Positions 1 through 11,749 of a stretch of 64,000 bases of DNA are shown in pieces; the stretch's first letter is position 1; the number at the start of each line of letters is the position of its first letter. The notes beneath the pieces are model-generated. The model saw only the letters and a program-made list of their open reading frames with translations. It had not been told where the DNA came from and did not search any database. Made by a program: the position numbers and the translations under genes. Where the stretch lies: NCBI GenBank assembly GCA_008828725.1, contig MEHQ01003705.1, positions 596,787 through 660,786 of the forward strand. The letters run 5' to 3'. This DNA comes from Saccharina japonica (taxonomy: Eukaryota > Sar > Phaeophyceae > Laminariales > Laminariaceae).

Positions 1-71
1 CCGGTATAGACAAAAAAAAAACACCCCCCCCCCCCCCCCCCCCGCCTGCTTCCTGCCCCCCTCTATCCATA

Positions 72-401
72 TTGAACAAAACCCCTACTTTTCAAACAAC
101 ACAAAACAGCTTCGAGACAGGGCGAAGCGGACGGGGAGATCGCGTCATAGGCGAGGTCCACATACCCCTCGAAGCTGCGCGCCTCGTGCCCCAGGGCGCC
201 TCGGACAGCGCCTCCATCAGCGGGGGCGGCGCGCCCGCCTACCGTCTCCGGGGAGACTGGGAGCTGCAGGGCATGATCGGCCCTCTAGGGTCGGCGGCCA
301 GGGTCGGCGCGGACGTGATCGTGAGAGGCCCTCCTTCTCCTACCTCCGCTGCCGGCAGGCTTAGGCGACGGAGGGAGTCTGTTGGCTGGTACGCTCGATG
401 A
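72..401 (+). CDS. Possible C2-like domain exon (fragment)
   Basis: Open frame of about 109 codons ending in TGA at 399-401. Its central part, from about residue 20 to 67, is GC-rich and protein-like: GDRVIGEVHIPLEAARL followed by YRLRGDWELQG. This resembles the strand pattern of a C2 membrane-binding domain (IGEvhIPL ... W.L). The real exon probably starts after an AG near 110 (...ACAAAACAG) rather than at the ATG at 72. From about residue 67 on, the frame runs into a sequence repeated three more times downstream with broken frames, so the C-terminal part may not be coding. The assignment rests on pattern resemblance only. Confidence 0.3.
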   Translation: MNKTPTFQTTQNSFETGRSGRGDRVIGEVHIPLEAARLVPQGASDSASISGGGAPAYRLRGDWELQGMIGPLGSAARVGADVIVRGPPSPTSAAGRLRRRRESVGWYAR

Positions 402-837
402 GAGAAGACGGACAGATGATAAGAGACCAGACCAGACCTCACTTTTGAAGGTTTCGTTCACAACATTGGACTGGTACTCGTATGGATCCCGATCTTGGAA
501 TCGGCCTTCCAGGGGCGGCGGCTAGGGTGGGTGCGCGGACTTGGTCGTGAGAGGCCCTTCCCCCGCGTCTCCCACTTCTGTCGCTGGCAAGAGGTGGAGA
601 AGGAGGGAGGGAATCTGTTGGCTGGTACGCTCGAGGAGACAGACAGACCGAAACCAGACCAGACCAGACCCCCCTTTTGAAGGTTTCGTTCACAACATTG
701 CCCTGGTACTCGTATGGATCCCGATCTTGGAATCGGCCTTCCAGGCGCGGCGGCTAGGGTGGCCGCGCGGACCTGACCGTGAGAGGCCCCCCCCCCCCCC
801 CCCCCCCCGGGGGGGTTGTGAGGGGGGGGGGGTGGGG

Positions 838-882
<45 letters not shown>

Positions 883-1195
883 GTCGTTCTCATTTGTTGT
901 TGGCCCTAGTCATTTCGCCATTGACTACGCATCCCGTTCGAGACGGAGCACGTACGGAAGGGGGCGCGGGGGGGTAGGTGAGGCTAAGGACGAAATGAGG
1001 GAGTCTGTTGGGGGGTACGCTCGATGAGCCGAGCCCTGCTCAGGAGCCTCAAAAATGGTTGAAGCTGAAGCACGGGGGGAGGGGGTAGGGTGGGGGCGGA
1101 CGTGATAGTGCAAGGAGCTCCGTCCTCGACATCCGCCGCTGGGGGTCTGAGGAGAAGGATGAAGTCTGTTGGTTGGTACGCTCGATAAGGCACAC
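265..1195. repeat. Degenerate direct repeats with GTTGGYTGGTACGCTCGA core
   Basis: At least four copies of a block contain CTAGGGTNGG...GACNTGATCGTGAGAGGCCC and end in GTCTGTTGGCTGGTACGCTCGA-like cores. The cores start near 381, 618, 1008 and 1168. Two copies also share a 5' part beginning TTTCGTTCACAACATTG. Spacings of 237, 390 and 160 bp show unequal growth and decay. A poly-C and a poly-G tract interrupt the third interval. Confidence 0.75.
787..881. repeat. Long poly(C)/poly(G) tract
   Basis: A 22-nt C run (787-808) is followed by short G runs and then an uninterrupted G run of 42 nt (840-881). Runs like this are prone to length error in sequencing and can form G-quadruplexes. Other C/G runs in the window (24-43, 14714-14741, 25134-25158, 23504-23517) are often found at retroelement 3' ends; no such end is visible here. 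Confidence 0.9.
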
Positions 1196-1221
1196 CCCTT
1201 TTAAATAATTTTAGGCCGGAG

Positions 1222-1480
1222 GAGGGGGGGCTATTCATGTCACGAATGGTCGTACGTAGTCGTATGCATAGCCATAGACCCTCGCACCCCTACAATGCTG
1301 TGCACGGAGCACGTCGGGTTTTCACAGACCGGGGAAGAATAGGTTTGCACAAAGCGCGAAGCGCATTGAGGAGTTCGGCGAGTCGCATCAAAAGGGTGAA
1401 GTGCATCCTACTACATAATAACCGCTTGTGAGGCGGGGTTGGGCTCCTATAGGCGTTTTTTCCTGCATATGGATGACAGC
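1222..1480 (-). mobile_element. Poly(C)-tailed SINE-like copy
   Basis: Read on the minus strand, this ends in ...GACATGAATAG followed by a C run. Upstream is a body shared with 22956-23190 and 23504-23692: GCGCTTCGCGCTT, then GTGCTCCGT, then GGTCTATGG. The last 80 nt match the 3' end of the non-LTR retrotransposon at 16.2-18.2 kb. The body itself is not coding. Confidence 0.6.
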
Positions 1481-1549
1481 GTCAAATTTATTGAGGGGAG
1501 GAGGGGGGGGGTCAATAGGGGCGACAGGTGCTAACCTTTTGCAATATTT

Positions 1550-1930
1550 ATCCGGGTAAGGGTTTCGATGAGAGGTTCACAAAGCGCTGAGGTTGGGGGT
1601 AGAGGGTCACACGCAATTACCGACGACACATGCATCTCCAGTTCGGGAGGATTTGCGGGGTATATAAGGGTTTCGATGTAATGTTGCGGCCGCACCGAAA
1701 CCAGGGATGGGGGTTCCCACATGGTTGCGGACGACCTGTACATGTATATCAAGTTCGGGAGGAAGCGCAGGGTAGGGGTTTCGTCATTAAGGTTGCGGCA
1801 GCGCTGAACACGGGGATGGGGGTTCACACGCGAGAGTACGGCCAACATATGTGTGTCAAGTTTGGGAGGAGGCGCGGGGTAGGGGTTTCGACGTAAGGTT
1901 GCGGCAGCGCTGAAATCGCGGATCGGGGGG
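1550..1930. repeat. Tandem repeat, unit about 110 bp, 3-4 copies
   Basis: The phrase GGGTAGGGGTTTCGA and the trailing GTTGCGGCAGCGCTGAA recur near 1560, 1669, 1775 and 1886. Units share GATGGGGGTTC and TTCGGGAGGA. No protein product is credible because the frames are not conserved between units. Confidence 0.7.
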
Positions 1931-2034
1931 ATCTCCGGACGGATCAAGGAGTGTATTTTAGGCTTGACGTACGTATTATATGTGCGCGGATCGGGACTAC
2001 ACGGTAGGTTTAACTGTACAGGGGGTTAAGGAGA

Positions 2035-2514
2035 TATGAAGGGTGCGGACGGACCTCTATATATTATACCTGGTATGTGCTTTTGGTGAAATGCATATCA
2101 GAGCGAGACAGAGGAGATTCATACAAGGTTTATTGTAGTTTTTGTTTTGTAGTACTCTTGCGTTGCTACTCGAGATTGAGGGAGGGCTTCAAAGTGGAAA
2201 TAGCGCCCCCCAATAGGCTATCTAGGCGATCATGGTACGAAGGGCATCATGGGGAGATGCGGAGGATTAGGACAGGACCTTTATGTGGCTGATGAACTAC
2301 ATATCGGGGAGAGAGTCATACAAGTTCGGTTGTTGTTTTTGTTTCGCAGTGTAATTATGTTGCCACGCCACTCGAGACAGGGGGAGTGCTTTAACGTGGA
2401 AATACATGCCCCCAAGTGGCCATCATGATATATAATGGCATCCTGTGTCTATAATGGCATCGTGAGTCGATGCGTAGAATGAGGACAGGACCTCCATGTG
2501 ATTGGTGATAGTGG

Positions 2515-2546
<32 letters not shown>

Positions 2547-2640
2547 CAAGACACGTTTCATTTTTGGACTGTTTTTGTAGTTTTTGTGCTGCCAGCCTTA
2601 GATGGAAGGAGGGCTTTAAGGTGGATAGTTTCAGAGCTAT
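2035..2640. repeat. Tandem repeat, unit about 210-225 bp, 3 copies
   Basis: Recurring words are GACAGGACCT(C/T)(T/C)ATGTG near 2047, 2273 and 2484, and GAGGGCTT(C/T)AA(A/G)GTGGA in all three units. A (GA)n microsatellite sits at 2518-2546 in the last unit. No gene is seen. Confidence 0.7.
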
Positions 2641-2699
2641 TCACGGATCGGGTCAAACCTCGAGGGCCAGGTCGACCTCACCCGACCCGTGAGAGTTTA

Positions 2700-2935
2700 A
2701 AAGCCACCTGACCCCGCCCAAACAGTCCCTACTCGACCCGACCCGACCCGAATCGAGCCGACCGGAGCCGACCCGAACCGAACCGACCCAAATCGAGCCG
2801 GACCGAGCCGAACCGACCCGACCCAAACCAAGCCGACCCGAACCGACCCGAACCGATCCGACCCAAATCGACCCAAACCGACCCCACCCGAGCCGACCCG
2901 ACTCGTGGTATTTCGAAAACCTCCTGACCCGACCC
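2700..2935. repeat. Low-complexity array of CCGACCCGAACCGA words
   Basis: A nearly pure mixture of CCGAC, CCGAA and CCGAG pentamers covers more than 200 bp. The minus strand has open frames that only translate the repeat (GSVRVGLVW-like), so they are not counted as genes. Confidence 0.85.
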
Positions 2936-3837
2936 GCAAGTCGGGCCGTAGCCCGTGAAGATAAACATCATGCCCCCAATTGCCCATCATGACTTACAAG
3001 GACATCGTTATAAACATTGTATATAGCGAAGCTCGCCCTTATGCGCGTTCTGGGAAGTCGCGTAGGTTAGAACAATAAAAACCATGAACACTCGCCGGTT
3101 TATGAATGCTATCTTCCGCCAACATCGCCTGCCATGCTATCACAACACAAAACAACACCCGAGGAGGCGGGGCAGCTGCACGGGGGGCTGCTCGTTCGTC
3201 GATTGTTCACGAGCAGACTAAACTTTGTTTACTTTCGGCTTGCTTTGGTTTCCTCGTTGCTCAAACATCTCTTTTTTAGAAACCGCTCCTACCACGCTGC
3301 CTCTCGTTCTTGTTTTTCTCTATTCACCTCATGCTACCACTTACAAGACGAAACTGGGTAGGTATGCTAAACTTCGAGCACCCGACGATCAACTGTTGTG
3401 TTGTCAGTGAAAACAAATTACCCACACTGGACAGGTCACGCTCTACCGTAGACCGCCTGTGTTATAGTTATGAGCTCTTGGTAGGGCCTGTGGAAAGCCG
3501 GCTTCGGTCCTCGGATTGGACACCATGTTACAAGATTTTGGTCCGGCCAGCATGGAGGAAATGATGGGTATAGTGATACCTCTCTCTCTGTCTCTCTCCC
3601 CGTTAGCGCATTCCGCATCGTACCATCGTCTGCCATGCCGAAAAACGATAATCGCTTACCCGCGACAACAACATCCCCGACCTGCGGCGCGCGACACCAT
3701 AGGCACGTGCTACAAAATAGGTAGCACTTTTCGGCACAACGTTTATTCTTGCTGGCACGGGTCCTCAACGACGGAATAGCCCAACATCTCTGGGGTATCT
3801 TTGTTTGTTCGACCAATGACGCATGCTATATAATACG

Positions 3838-4098
3838 TACGGTAAAGGTGCACCATTTTTGCCGTCTGAGGGTGGTGACTTGAGGAGCTCTATACAAATA
3901 GTAAGTCAAAACTGATTTAGGAGGGGAAAAAAAGTGTGTTTGTTACCCAATGAACAATTCCATGGTCCACGTAAAAAAAATAGAAAATATTGCGACTAAA
4001 TAATGAAATTCAGTCGATTTTGGGTTAAGAATGGAGCCCCGTCAATCAGGAAAAAAAACAATAATGAAGTGCTACCTCTAAGGTAGCAAAAGTCGTTT
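3838..4098. mobile_element. Diverged MITE-1 copy
   Basis: The left end (GGTAAAGGTGCACCATTTTTG, then a GAGGAGCTC core) and the right end (TTGGGTTAAGAATGGAGCCCC, then GTGCTACCTCTAAGGTAGCA) match the MITE-1 plan seen intact at 15932-16182. A second shorter relative with the same core words lies at about 4165-4260. Divergence suggests an old insertion. Confidence 0.6.
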
Positions 4099-4281
4099 GC
4101 TTCACCATTTTTGGATTAATACCTTATATTACCCGTGGCATTGGTCATTGGATTGAACTTTATTTTTGTCGGGGTCAGGCTTAGGGTGGGCCTAAAGCCT
4201 CCTTAAGTGACCACCCGAAAAAGAGTTTCAGGTATAGGTGCACCGCTACGATGGCGTGCATCCGTACAGCTTGTACCGAGC

Positions 4282-4410
4282 TGTCACGGCGAGCAGGAGA
4301 CATTGTTCCATATTTTAGTAAGTGACCCGGAGTTATAGGACCTCGGAGGGATAGGAAAGGAGGGGATCGACCAAACGTGCGCGGGCTTGGATGAAGCTTG
4401 GGGTATGTCG
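4282..4410. repeat. 129-bp segment repeated exactly at 11616-11744
   Basis: By eye every base from TGTCACGGCGAGC to GGGTATGTCG is identical to 11616-11744, while the flanks differ. The sequence following this copy (4411-4510) instead resembles the 3' part of the tandem units at 8.9-9.5 kb. No coding role is seen. Confidence 0.9.
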
Positions 4411-4414
4411 TACC

Positions 4415-7400
4415 CTGCGCCGTGGCAGTGCAATTTCGTCTGTATTATATATTCCGACGAGAATATGGCCTGGTGGGTCGGATTGGAAGATACCATCCGC
4501 CAATCGTCGTTCCGTTGTTTGTTGCTCGTGCTTTCGTACGTCTGCTCACTGTCCCGTGAGCCCGTCGCTCACGCCCTTACGGCTACGCGTTGTACGACTC
4601 GCCTGCTACGCGTTAATTACAATATTACACATGCATGCATGCACTCATTATATATAACAGAAACAAAAGAGCGACTACATATTCGATGCATGTTTGACCC
4701 TTTTCGTTGTTTTCCCCAATGTCCGTGTTTGATTTGCCCCGAGTGTCACCTTGAGACATAAGCTACATGAAGAGCGAGAACATGCGCTAACCCCTGCAAG
4801 GCATGGTACTTCGACCGGAGCGTGGTACTTCAAGCGGTGAGATAGTTCCATAGGGAAATAATCGTGAGGCTACACATAAGAACGGGAGGTTTTACGTAGT
4901 ATTATAATCTGTACATTATATTCATATGATGTATCACACAGACCGACTTGTTATTGATACCACGAGGCTCTTTTACATCTCTACTTGTGTATACCAATAC
5001 ATGTTATATTAAGGCTCTCGCACGAGTATCTACTACCCATTAGTATTAACCTTAATAAGTAGATATATAATCTAGCAAGCGTGATGCAGATGTTTACCAA
5101 AATGACGACCCTGAAAATATACTATTTATAGTATGTACCATTTGTATGTGCAAATGATCGAATAGAGCCGATGTGGCCATGACGACCAGCACACACCACG
5201 TTTACATTCAATAAATATACCCACCAGATATATGTATAAAATGCCGTTAGCCCATGAACGAAGCCCAGAAGTTTATATTCAACATATAATAGAACAATAC
5301 GTAAGTGACACATAAAGGCCGAATAGCATATCGCGAAAAAGAAACAAAACACCATGACAACAGACGAACTTTTGGGTCTAAAAATAAAAAAAACAAAAAA
5401 ACAAAATAAAATATATACCGTCAACAAGTTGGTGTCATTTGATAAATAAGTGTTGTTGCATGTTACCCCATGTACCGGTAATACAACAGTAATAAAGTAA
5501 AATACCATGCGACCACAGAACTGGTACCTTTTTAGGATGAAGAATCGGCACGGACACTGGGTGTGCTGGATGTCGACGAGTAGAAAGGGAGGTTTAATGT
5601 GAGAGACAGAAATCTAATATCAATATACCGGATAAACACCAACCATGACAAACAAACAAACTTTTGGGCCTAAAAAAAAAAAACAAAAAAAAAACAATAT
5701 CGATCGAAGTGTCTACCAAATGGAAGAGTTCTATAGGAAAATGAGCAACCCCTACGGGATATATATTTACAAAAATAACAAAAAAAAACTTACGGGATAT
5801 ATATTATACCAGGTATGTACTAACGGTACTGCACGGCAACCGGTTTAAGGCAATGAGCGACGCTATTCACTATATAAGCTAATATAGGGAAAATACCAAG
5901 TTTCGGTCTTGCTTTTCTCTGCCTTGCGCTGCAGGAAAACGCGGGGGGGGGGGTTCGGATCCTTGGTATGTACGTAGTCATATATATATAAACATGCATA
6001 TCAGCGCAGCATCACCTCTTTTATGGCTTATATCTTATATACTTTCTTCTGGGTTTGGAAAAAGGTAGGCACTACGTACGTATTGGCGGTATACATATAA
6101 GACGTTACATGGTATGTACAAGGTACAAAAAAGAACCATCAGGTACGTTGCACCCTTGGTACGTTACAAACTGAGAAAATCGTTTACCAACAAATGCATC
6201 CACGCTTCTACAAACACGGAAACAATACAAATACAACGCTAACAAGTATTATCAACCATTCCGACTGAATACCATAACACAGCAGTATAGTGTACCCGAT
6301 ATATGGTACTCTACCAGGTATATATACACGTACATGCATATGCTTGCCGTACGCTGCCAGGCATGCCTTGCATACATGATTCAACCCTCATCATAGTACT
6401 ACATGGCGCAAGAGGCAGCGTTTCTCGTAGACAGCCGATAGTATAGTGCGTAGGGCCATCTAACTCGAGGCGAGGCAATAAGCCGAGGCATTATGATAAT
6501 AACAGTAAAGCACCAAGCCATGCGTGTTGCTAGATCACATAATATTACATTTGATTGTGTGAGGTCGTAAGCTATGTACCGATAAGCACACGACGCAGCG
6601 ATTCCCCATTTTCGTATGCACTCAGTATACAATATATACCAGACTACTGCTGCCGTATGCGCGTACTGCTTGGTGTGCGAGCCGCATAAAGCGCACATAA
6701 AAAAAGCCGCGGGCCCCGGCACACGCATACACAAGGGTAACGCATCACGTTGTGGTCCTGCGACGGCGAGCTCGAGCTGGGGTCGCTGTCAAATGGCAGG
6801 GGGGGACGCTCCCGCATAACCAGTGTGGCATCGTCACGAGTCTCGTTGAGCTGCATCCACGATGATAAACATATCCCTTGTTGCGTGTGTTAGCTACTTC
6901 TGGTATGCGGAGAGATTCGCATATTGTAAGCTGTTTCAGCAGTACGCAACTATAGGCAAATACAAAGTAAATGACCAGATATTCATTTGAACATTAATAG
7001 CATACCATGAACATATATATGGAATTACCCAACCCATCAGTCACGAGCAGTTAAACACAAGACTGTTAGGCCGATATAATTTAATATCACAGTATAGTAA
7101 GCCAAACAATACGGACAGCATAAACCCAACGCCACCGCAACAATAGAAAAGGAAGACACGAAAGGGAATACACATGACTCCAATCACAGTAAAATACAAG
7201 ACTGTTACCAGATAAGTATGAACAATAATATAACCCCAAAAAAGATACATCACCCAAGCCATCCACGATAGAAAAGGAAGACCACGGAGGAATGGGCACT
7301 GGCACTGTGGTGCTAGATGGCGCCTTATAATAGGCAACGCAGCAGGAGGGGAAGTTACTATGTAGAGACTAACGAAAGTCCGTTTCCATATGTTTGAGGG

Positions 7401-7640
7401 TCCCCAGCGGATGGTACGCCGACTTTTCTGTTTTATCTTTTGAATCATGCGCCTGCCTGGTTTCATAACACACAACAGCAGGGGGGGTGAGCTGATACGC
7501 TGATATGTTTACGTGTGTATGAATACATCCGTAGTACAGTACGACGCGCGACACCGGTTTTACACATGCTATTTTTTGGTAATACGTTATAACCATTTGA
7601 AGTGGTTTTGTTCCAATGTTGTTTTAACAGAGCAACGTAA
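4415..7640. other. AT-rich stretch without recognised genes
   Basis: 4415-4510 is related to the 9-kb tandem units. The rest is AT-rich with TATA-rich words and several TACCTGGTA/TACCAGGTA palindromes (near 5803 and 6310). Two similar A-rich segments (CTTTTGGG(T/C)CTAAAAA) lie near 5368 and 5660. A fragment of the (CA)n-tailed retroelement lies at 5512-5612. Open frames here have biased, low-complexity composition and I support none of them. Confidence 0.6.
5512..5612 (+). mobile_element. Fragment of (CA)n-tailed retroelement
   Basis: About 100 bp from ACCACAGAACTGGTACC to GGTTTAATGTGAGAGACAG match the 3' part of the elements at 32.7-33.3 and 53.9-54.5 kb. The CA tail has decayed. Confidence 0.7.
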
Positions 7641-7644
7641 GCTA

Positions 7645-8065
7645 TGATGGGGGTTGTATGAATAATATTCCTAGGTATTGCTTGTAGGAATAGCAAGCTT
7701 AGGGATGTTTGCATATGCGTCTGTCTGTTGTTGGGGTTGTATGCTAGTTTTTCCTGGTATTCTTGTAAGGATAGCGAGCTTTTGGATGTTGCAGTATCGT
7801 CTGTCTGTTGTTGAGGGGTTGTATGATCGCATTGCCTGCATTCTTGATAGAAATAAGGCGGCTTGGGATGTTTGGCATAATCGGCCTGTTGTTTGGAGTT
7901 AGCACGATGGTATGCATGGTAGATGGTAATGATAGCCATGGCTGATGAATGTGATCATATAAGCTGGCAGTTAGGGTTGTATAAATATGCTTGGTATGCC
8001 CGGTATTAGCAGGTAAGAATAGTCATGCGGGGGATGTTAGTATGTCGGTTGTTTCAAGTGGAGAA
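7645..8065. repeat. Tandem repeat, unit about 80 bp
   Basis: Units contain GGTTGTATG, a CTGGTATTCTTGTAAGGATAG-like block, GGGATGTT and CGTCTGTCTGTTGTT. They begin near 7652, 7735 and 7817, with a diverged unit near 7975. Confidence 0.7.
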
Positions 8066-8124
8066 GTGAGGTGAATAATTGACAAATTACGGCAAGACGA
8101 ATGGCGAGGATAAGGCTGCCCCCA

Positions 8125-8900
8125 TAGATTCTTAGTGGAAGGTAAGCGCACTGATGATGCACCCTGGCAGCTGAAGGTAAGCACGTGTCATTGTGAAGGG
8201 AGGTGAAGGTGAGCCCCTCCCTGAGGTTGTGTGGCCTTGGGCGTTTCTGGGGTGGTGTTGGGCTGTGTGGCTGGTTGGGCTTCTGGATTCGATTTGCGGA
8301 GCTGACTTTGCGGGCGAGGTAAGCGGCCTGCCGGTTGGTTCATTCAGGTGGAGGTAAGGCCACTGATGATGCGGCCTGACATTGAAAGGTAAAGCAGCTT
8401 GTCATTGTGAAGGGGAAGGTGAGGTGAGCCCGTCCCTAGAGGTTGTGTGCCTTGACGTTTCCTGCGGTGGTGGTTGGGCTGTATGCATGTTGGCCTAGTC
8501 GCATGGATTCGAATTTTATGCGAATTTGATTCTAAGCGAGGTAAGCGCGCCCGTTGATTCATTGCAGTGGAGGTAAGCAGGCTGATGAATGCACCCTGAG
8601 CAGTGAAGGTAAGCACCTGTCATTGTGAAGGAAGGTGAAGGTGAGCGCACTCTCGCCGTAACGTTTTGTGTGCTTTAAAGCGGTTTGCTAGGGTTCTGGT
8701 TAGATATTTTTTTTTTTATTGGTGCTCGTGGGTTTCCTGTGATGCTAGTTTAAGTGGCGAGGTGAGCGCCCACGCAGTGGATTGAATTCAGTGAAGGTAG
8801 CACTGATAAAGTGGCCCTCTGACAGTAGAAGGTGAGCACAATTGTCATATGTAAGGGGATAGGTGATGGTGAGGCTCTCACCCTGAGGTGTGTGTTTTGA
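8125..8900. repeat. Tandem repeat, about 215 bp x 4, dense in AGGTRAG
   Basis: Four units are marked by CACTGATGATGC-like words near 8150, 8360, 8580 and 8803, each followed by GTGAAGG(T)AAGC and a GGTTGTGTG block. Thirteen AGGTAAG/AGGTGAG words, matching the eukaryotic 5' splice-site consensus, occur on the + strand between about 8139 and 8838. No matching exon is recognisable. Confidence 0.75.
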
Positions 8901-8939
8901 TTGGGGTTCCAGGTTTAGTTTGGTTCGTTGGCGAAATGG

Positions 8940-9530
8940 TAAGGGATACTAGCAAGCAGCTATACCTCAGTAAAGGATCCGTACTAAACAATGACGAGCC
9001 CTGCCACCAGTCGCTCAGACGACGTGAGGTTGTGTGACGTTGTTTCGCAGCTATATGGCAGAGAGGTCAGACAAGGATCGTACGCCTGCGAACCGTGGCA
9101 GTGCCAATTTCGCTGTATATATATATTCGCAGACGAGAAATATGGACCTGGTGGTCGGATTGGGAAGATACCATCCGCCAATCGTCGCGTATCACGTCGA
9201 TAGTTTGGTCGTGACGCAGTCCGATCCTAAACATTCAACGCTATCATGAAGTAATAGTAACGGATACTACAGCAACTAATACCTCAGGTAGGGACGTACT
9301 AAAAAACAGCAATGGCGCACCCTGCAACGCGTTGCTGAGCAGACGACGTGAGAGTTGTGTGACGTTGTCCACAAGCTATAGCAAAGAGTCAGACAAGGAT
9401 CAGCACCTACGCCGAGGCAGTGCGATTCGTCCTATATAATAATATTCACGACGAGATATATGCGCTGGTGGTCGGGCTGGAAGATAGCATCCGCAATCGT
9501 CGTATCAGTCAATAAGTTTAGGTCGTGGAC
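8940..9530. repeat. Tandem duplication, unit about 325 bp, 2 copies
   Basis: Two units share ATACTA(C)AGCAA, then GACGACGTGAG, TTGTGTGACGTTGT, GTCAGACAAGGATC, GGCAGTGC and GATA(C/G)CATCCGC. The 3' half is also present at 4411-4510. Many one-base differences and indels indicate age. No gene is recognised. Confidence 0.75.
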
Positions 9531-9539
9531 CAGTGCGGC

Positions 9540-11610
9540 TTAATCGAAGTAAATACATGCATTAAAGCTATGATGAAACACCATATTTCAAAGTTGTTTA
9601 CCGTATACGCAAGATATGGCTCATACAATGATGCACCAGATTAGTGATTGGAGGTTTCTTTGTTTCACTGCAAGCCTCTTAAACCCGTAAGCAACAACCG
9701 GTATGTTCAAGATTGTATACATAATTTGGTCCGGGGGTTTTGTTATATTTGTGCGTGCGCATTCTAGCATGCATACCGAGCGTGGACGGCACACGGGTCG
9801 CTCACCGAACAAATACAAATAGCATATTATATTATACAAGGTTTCCTGTAGTCGTGTAGACAATGGGAGTTGGTTCTTTGCAATCGAATGAATTTTGCTT
9901 GTAGTGGGGGTCTCGGGCCAACGCGAATGGCTCCTACACGGACTCGTAGCGGCTAATCATAATTGAGATGCCCTGAAATCGCTCCACAAAATATCTAATT
10001 ATTAAGCTTAGGCGCTACAGTACAACGGCCATGAACCATCCAACCACAACCGGCGTGGCTTTCACTGTGTGGTCATTTCCACAAAAATTTTAGTTAATGA
10101 TTAAAAAGTAAGAACGCAGCTAAAACTGACTGCGCAGTCGTAAGCGAACGAGATATACCGAGTCAACGCTGGTGTCTGCGATCTGGCAGAACTTATTTGA
10201 TGAGCCTTTGCTGACCCGACCAAATCAACATATGTAACATACTGGCGTCCTGTGATGTATAGATGTCAAGAGCTATACAGAGAGCATCACGTCGCTTAAA
10301 GGCTGGGGGGGAGCTGCCTGCTTACGATCGCTAGGCGCGTTTAAAATTAGCTACTTGCAGAGTGGCTATCGACTGGCCGCCAAATTCTGGCTTTGATGAG
10401 TGGCAGTAGTGGCTATCGACTGGCGCGCAATTCTGCTTTGATCATTTGTTTAGTGCCTCTGGCTAGGCTCGACTCAGAGAATGACACACACGCGCTTACT
10501 ACGTCTGAGGGCTGCAAGCTTGCAAGCCATAACAGACATGTCATGCTCACTACCCTAAATAAATGTTATAACAGTGAAGCACTTTAAGCGTACTGGAAAC
10601 ATGAAATGGACGGAGCCTACAGGATTCAAACGAAAAGCCACAAAGCCGAGAACACAAGTATATGCTTGTTGGCTTGGGGTGGGCGGACGCCAGAAAATCC
10701 TCGTCCGGCGGTACCACCTTTAAGGCCTTGTGAGCAGAGCCGCATAACCCTTGAACGCTGGTGCTCGGAGTTTTTGACTGCGCCGTTGTTTTGAACGAAA
10801 TTATCTAAAAAGAAGAAAATTCGCTTGCGCAATCCCGGCGCAATCGGCAAAGCCAAATTTGCAAGTGGTTGAAGGTGCAGATAAACGATAGCCCCGCTGG
10901 TCAAATATAGTGTGAGAGATTGGTCAGCCTTGGCATCGTCGATAGACTTCCCGAAGGCTAAACGTGGCGAACAGGAAAAACGTCTTAAGCACCTTCTTGA
11001 AGACTAACGTTTTGGTATTGGACGTGGGTTTACCTCTATGTTCCTAACCAGCGTACCCGCCGCACTTTGTATGTTTAGTTAACATTGCAGACGTACCTGA
11101 AGCACACGAGTGTAGTAGTACTTTCTATACAAACGCAGATGGAGTGACACTGATACTGACTACTGGCTTCCTGCATTTTGGTTTACGGGCATCACGGCCT
11201 TGCCATATCTTGGTTAATAATGTTAGTCTGGGGTGCCATAATATGATTGGGTAGGTGAAAATATGCCGCCGATTTCCTAGGCTATGGTAAGGTTCATAGT
11301 TTGTGACGGGATATTGATAATGACGAACGCAGAATATTCAGAGCCGCCGCTTTTGGGACATATGTTCTATGGCTTCGAACTGCTCGGTATTGCCTGCGTG
11401 ACTAGAGTAAGACCACCCCCTCGCCTACGGGGAGCTGGGGTTGTGAAATCATTGGGGTTTTAAATACTTTACCTAGATACTCCGTGAAGGACGGAATAAT
11501 TATGTTTGTTTTTCCTATTGCTATCTTGACGAGCTTTTTCCTGCTCTTCGGGTTACTTTAAACGTTCGTTGTCTCGGACTGTTGCCTCGGTCTGAAGACA
11601 TCGAACGTGG
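9540..11610. other. No recognised feature
   Basis: No domain, repeat family or RNA gene is recognised. Short open frames (for example 10393-10587) lack coding character. At 10370-10430 the phrase GGCTATCGACTGGC is duplicated locally. Confidence 0.5.
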
Positions 11611-11615
11611 GGGGA

Positions 11616-11744
11616 TGTCACGGCGAGCAGGAGACATTGTTCCATATTTTAGTAAGTGACCCGGAGTTATAGGACCTCGGAGGGATAGGAAAGGAGGGGA
11701 TCGACCAAACGTGCGCGGGCTTGGATGAAGCTTGGGGTATGTCG
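11616..11744. repeat. Second copy of the 129-bp exact repeat
   Basis: Identical by eye to 4282-4410. It is followed by unrelated sequence with a short tandem motif, (GAACCTGTGAA)n. Confidence 0.9.
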
Positions 11745-11749
11745 ATCAC

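Noticed and set aside
2697..2990. Glycine/valine/arginine repeat protein on the minus strand
   Set aside because: It is a translation of the CCGAC/CCGAA low-complexity array.
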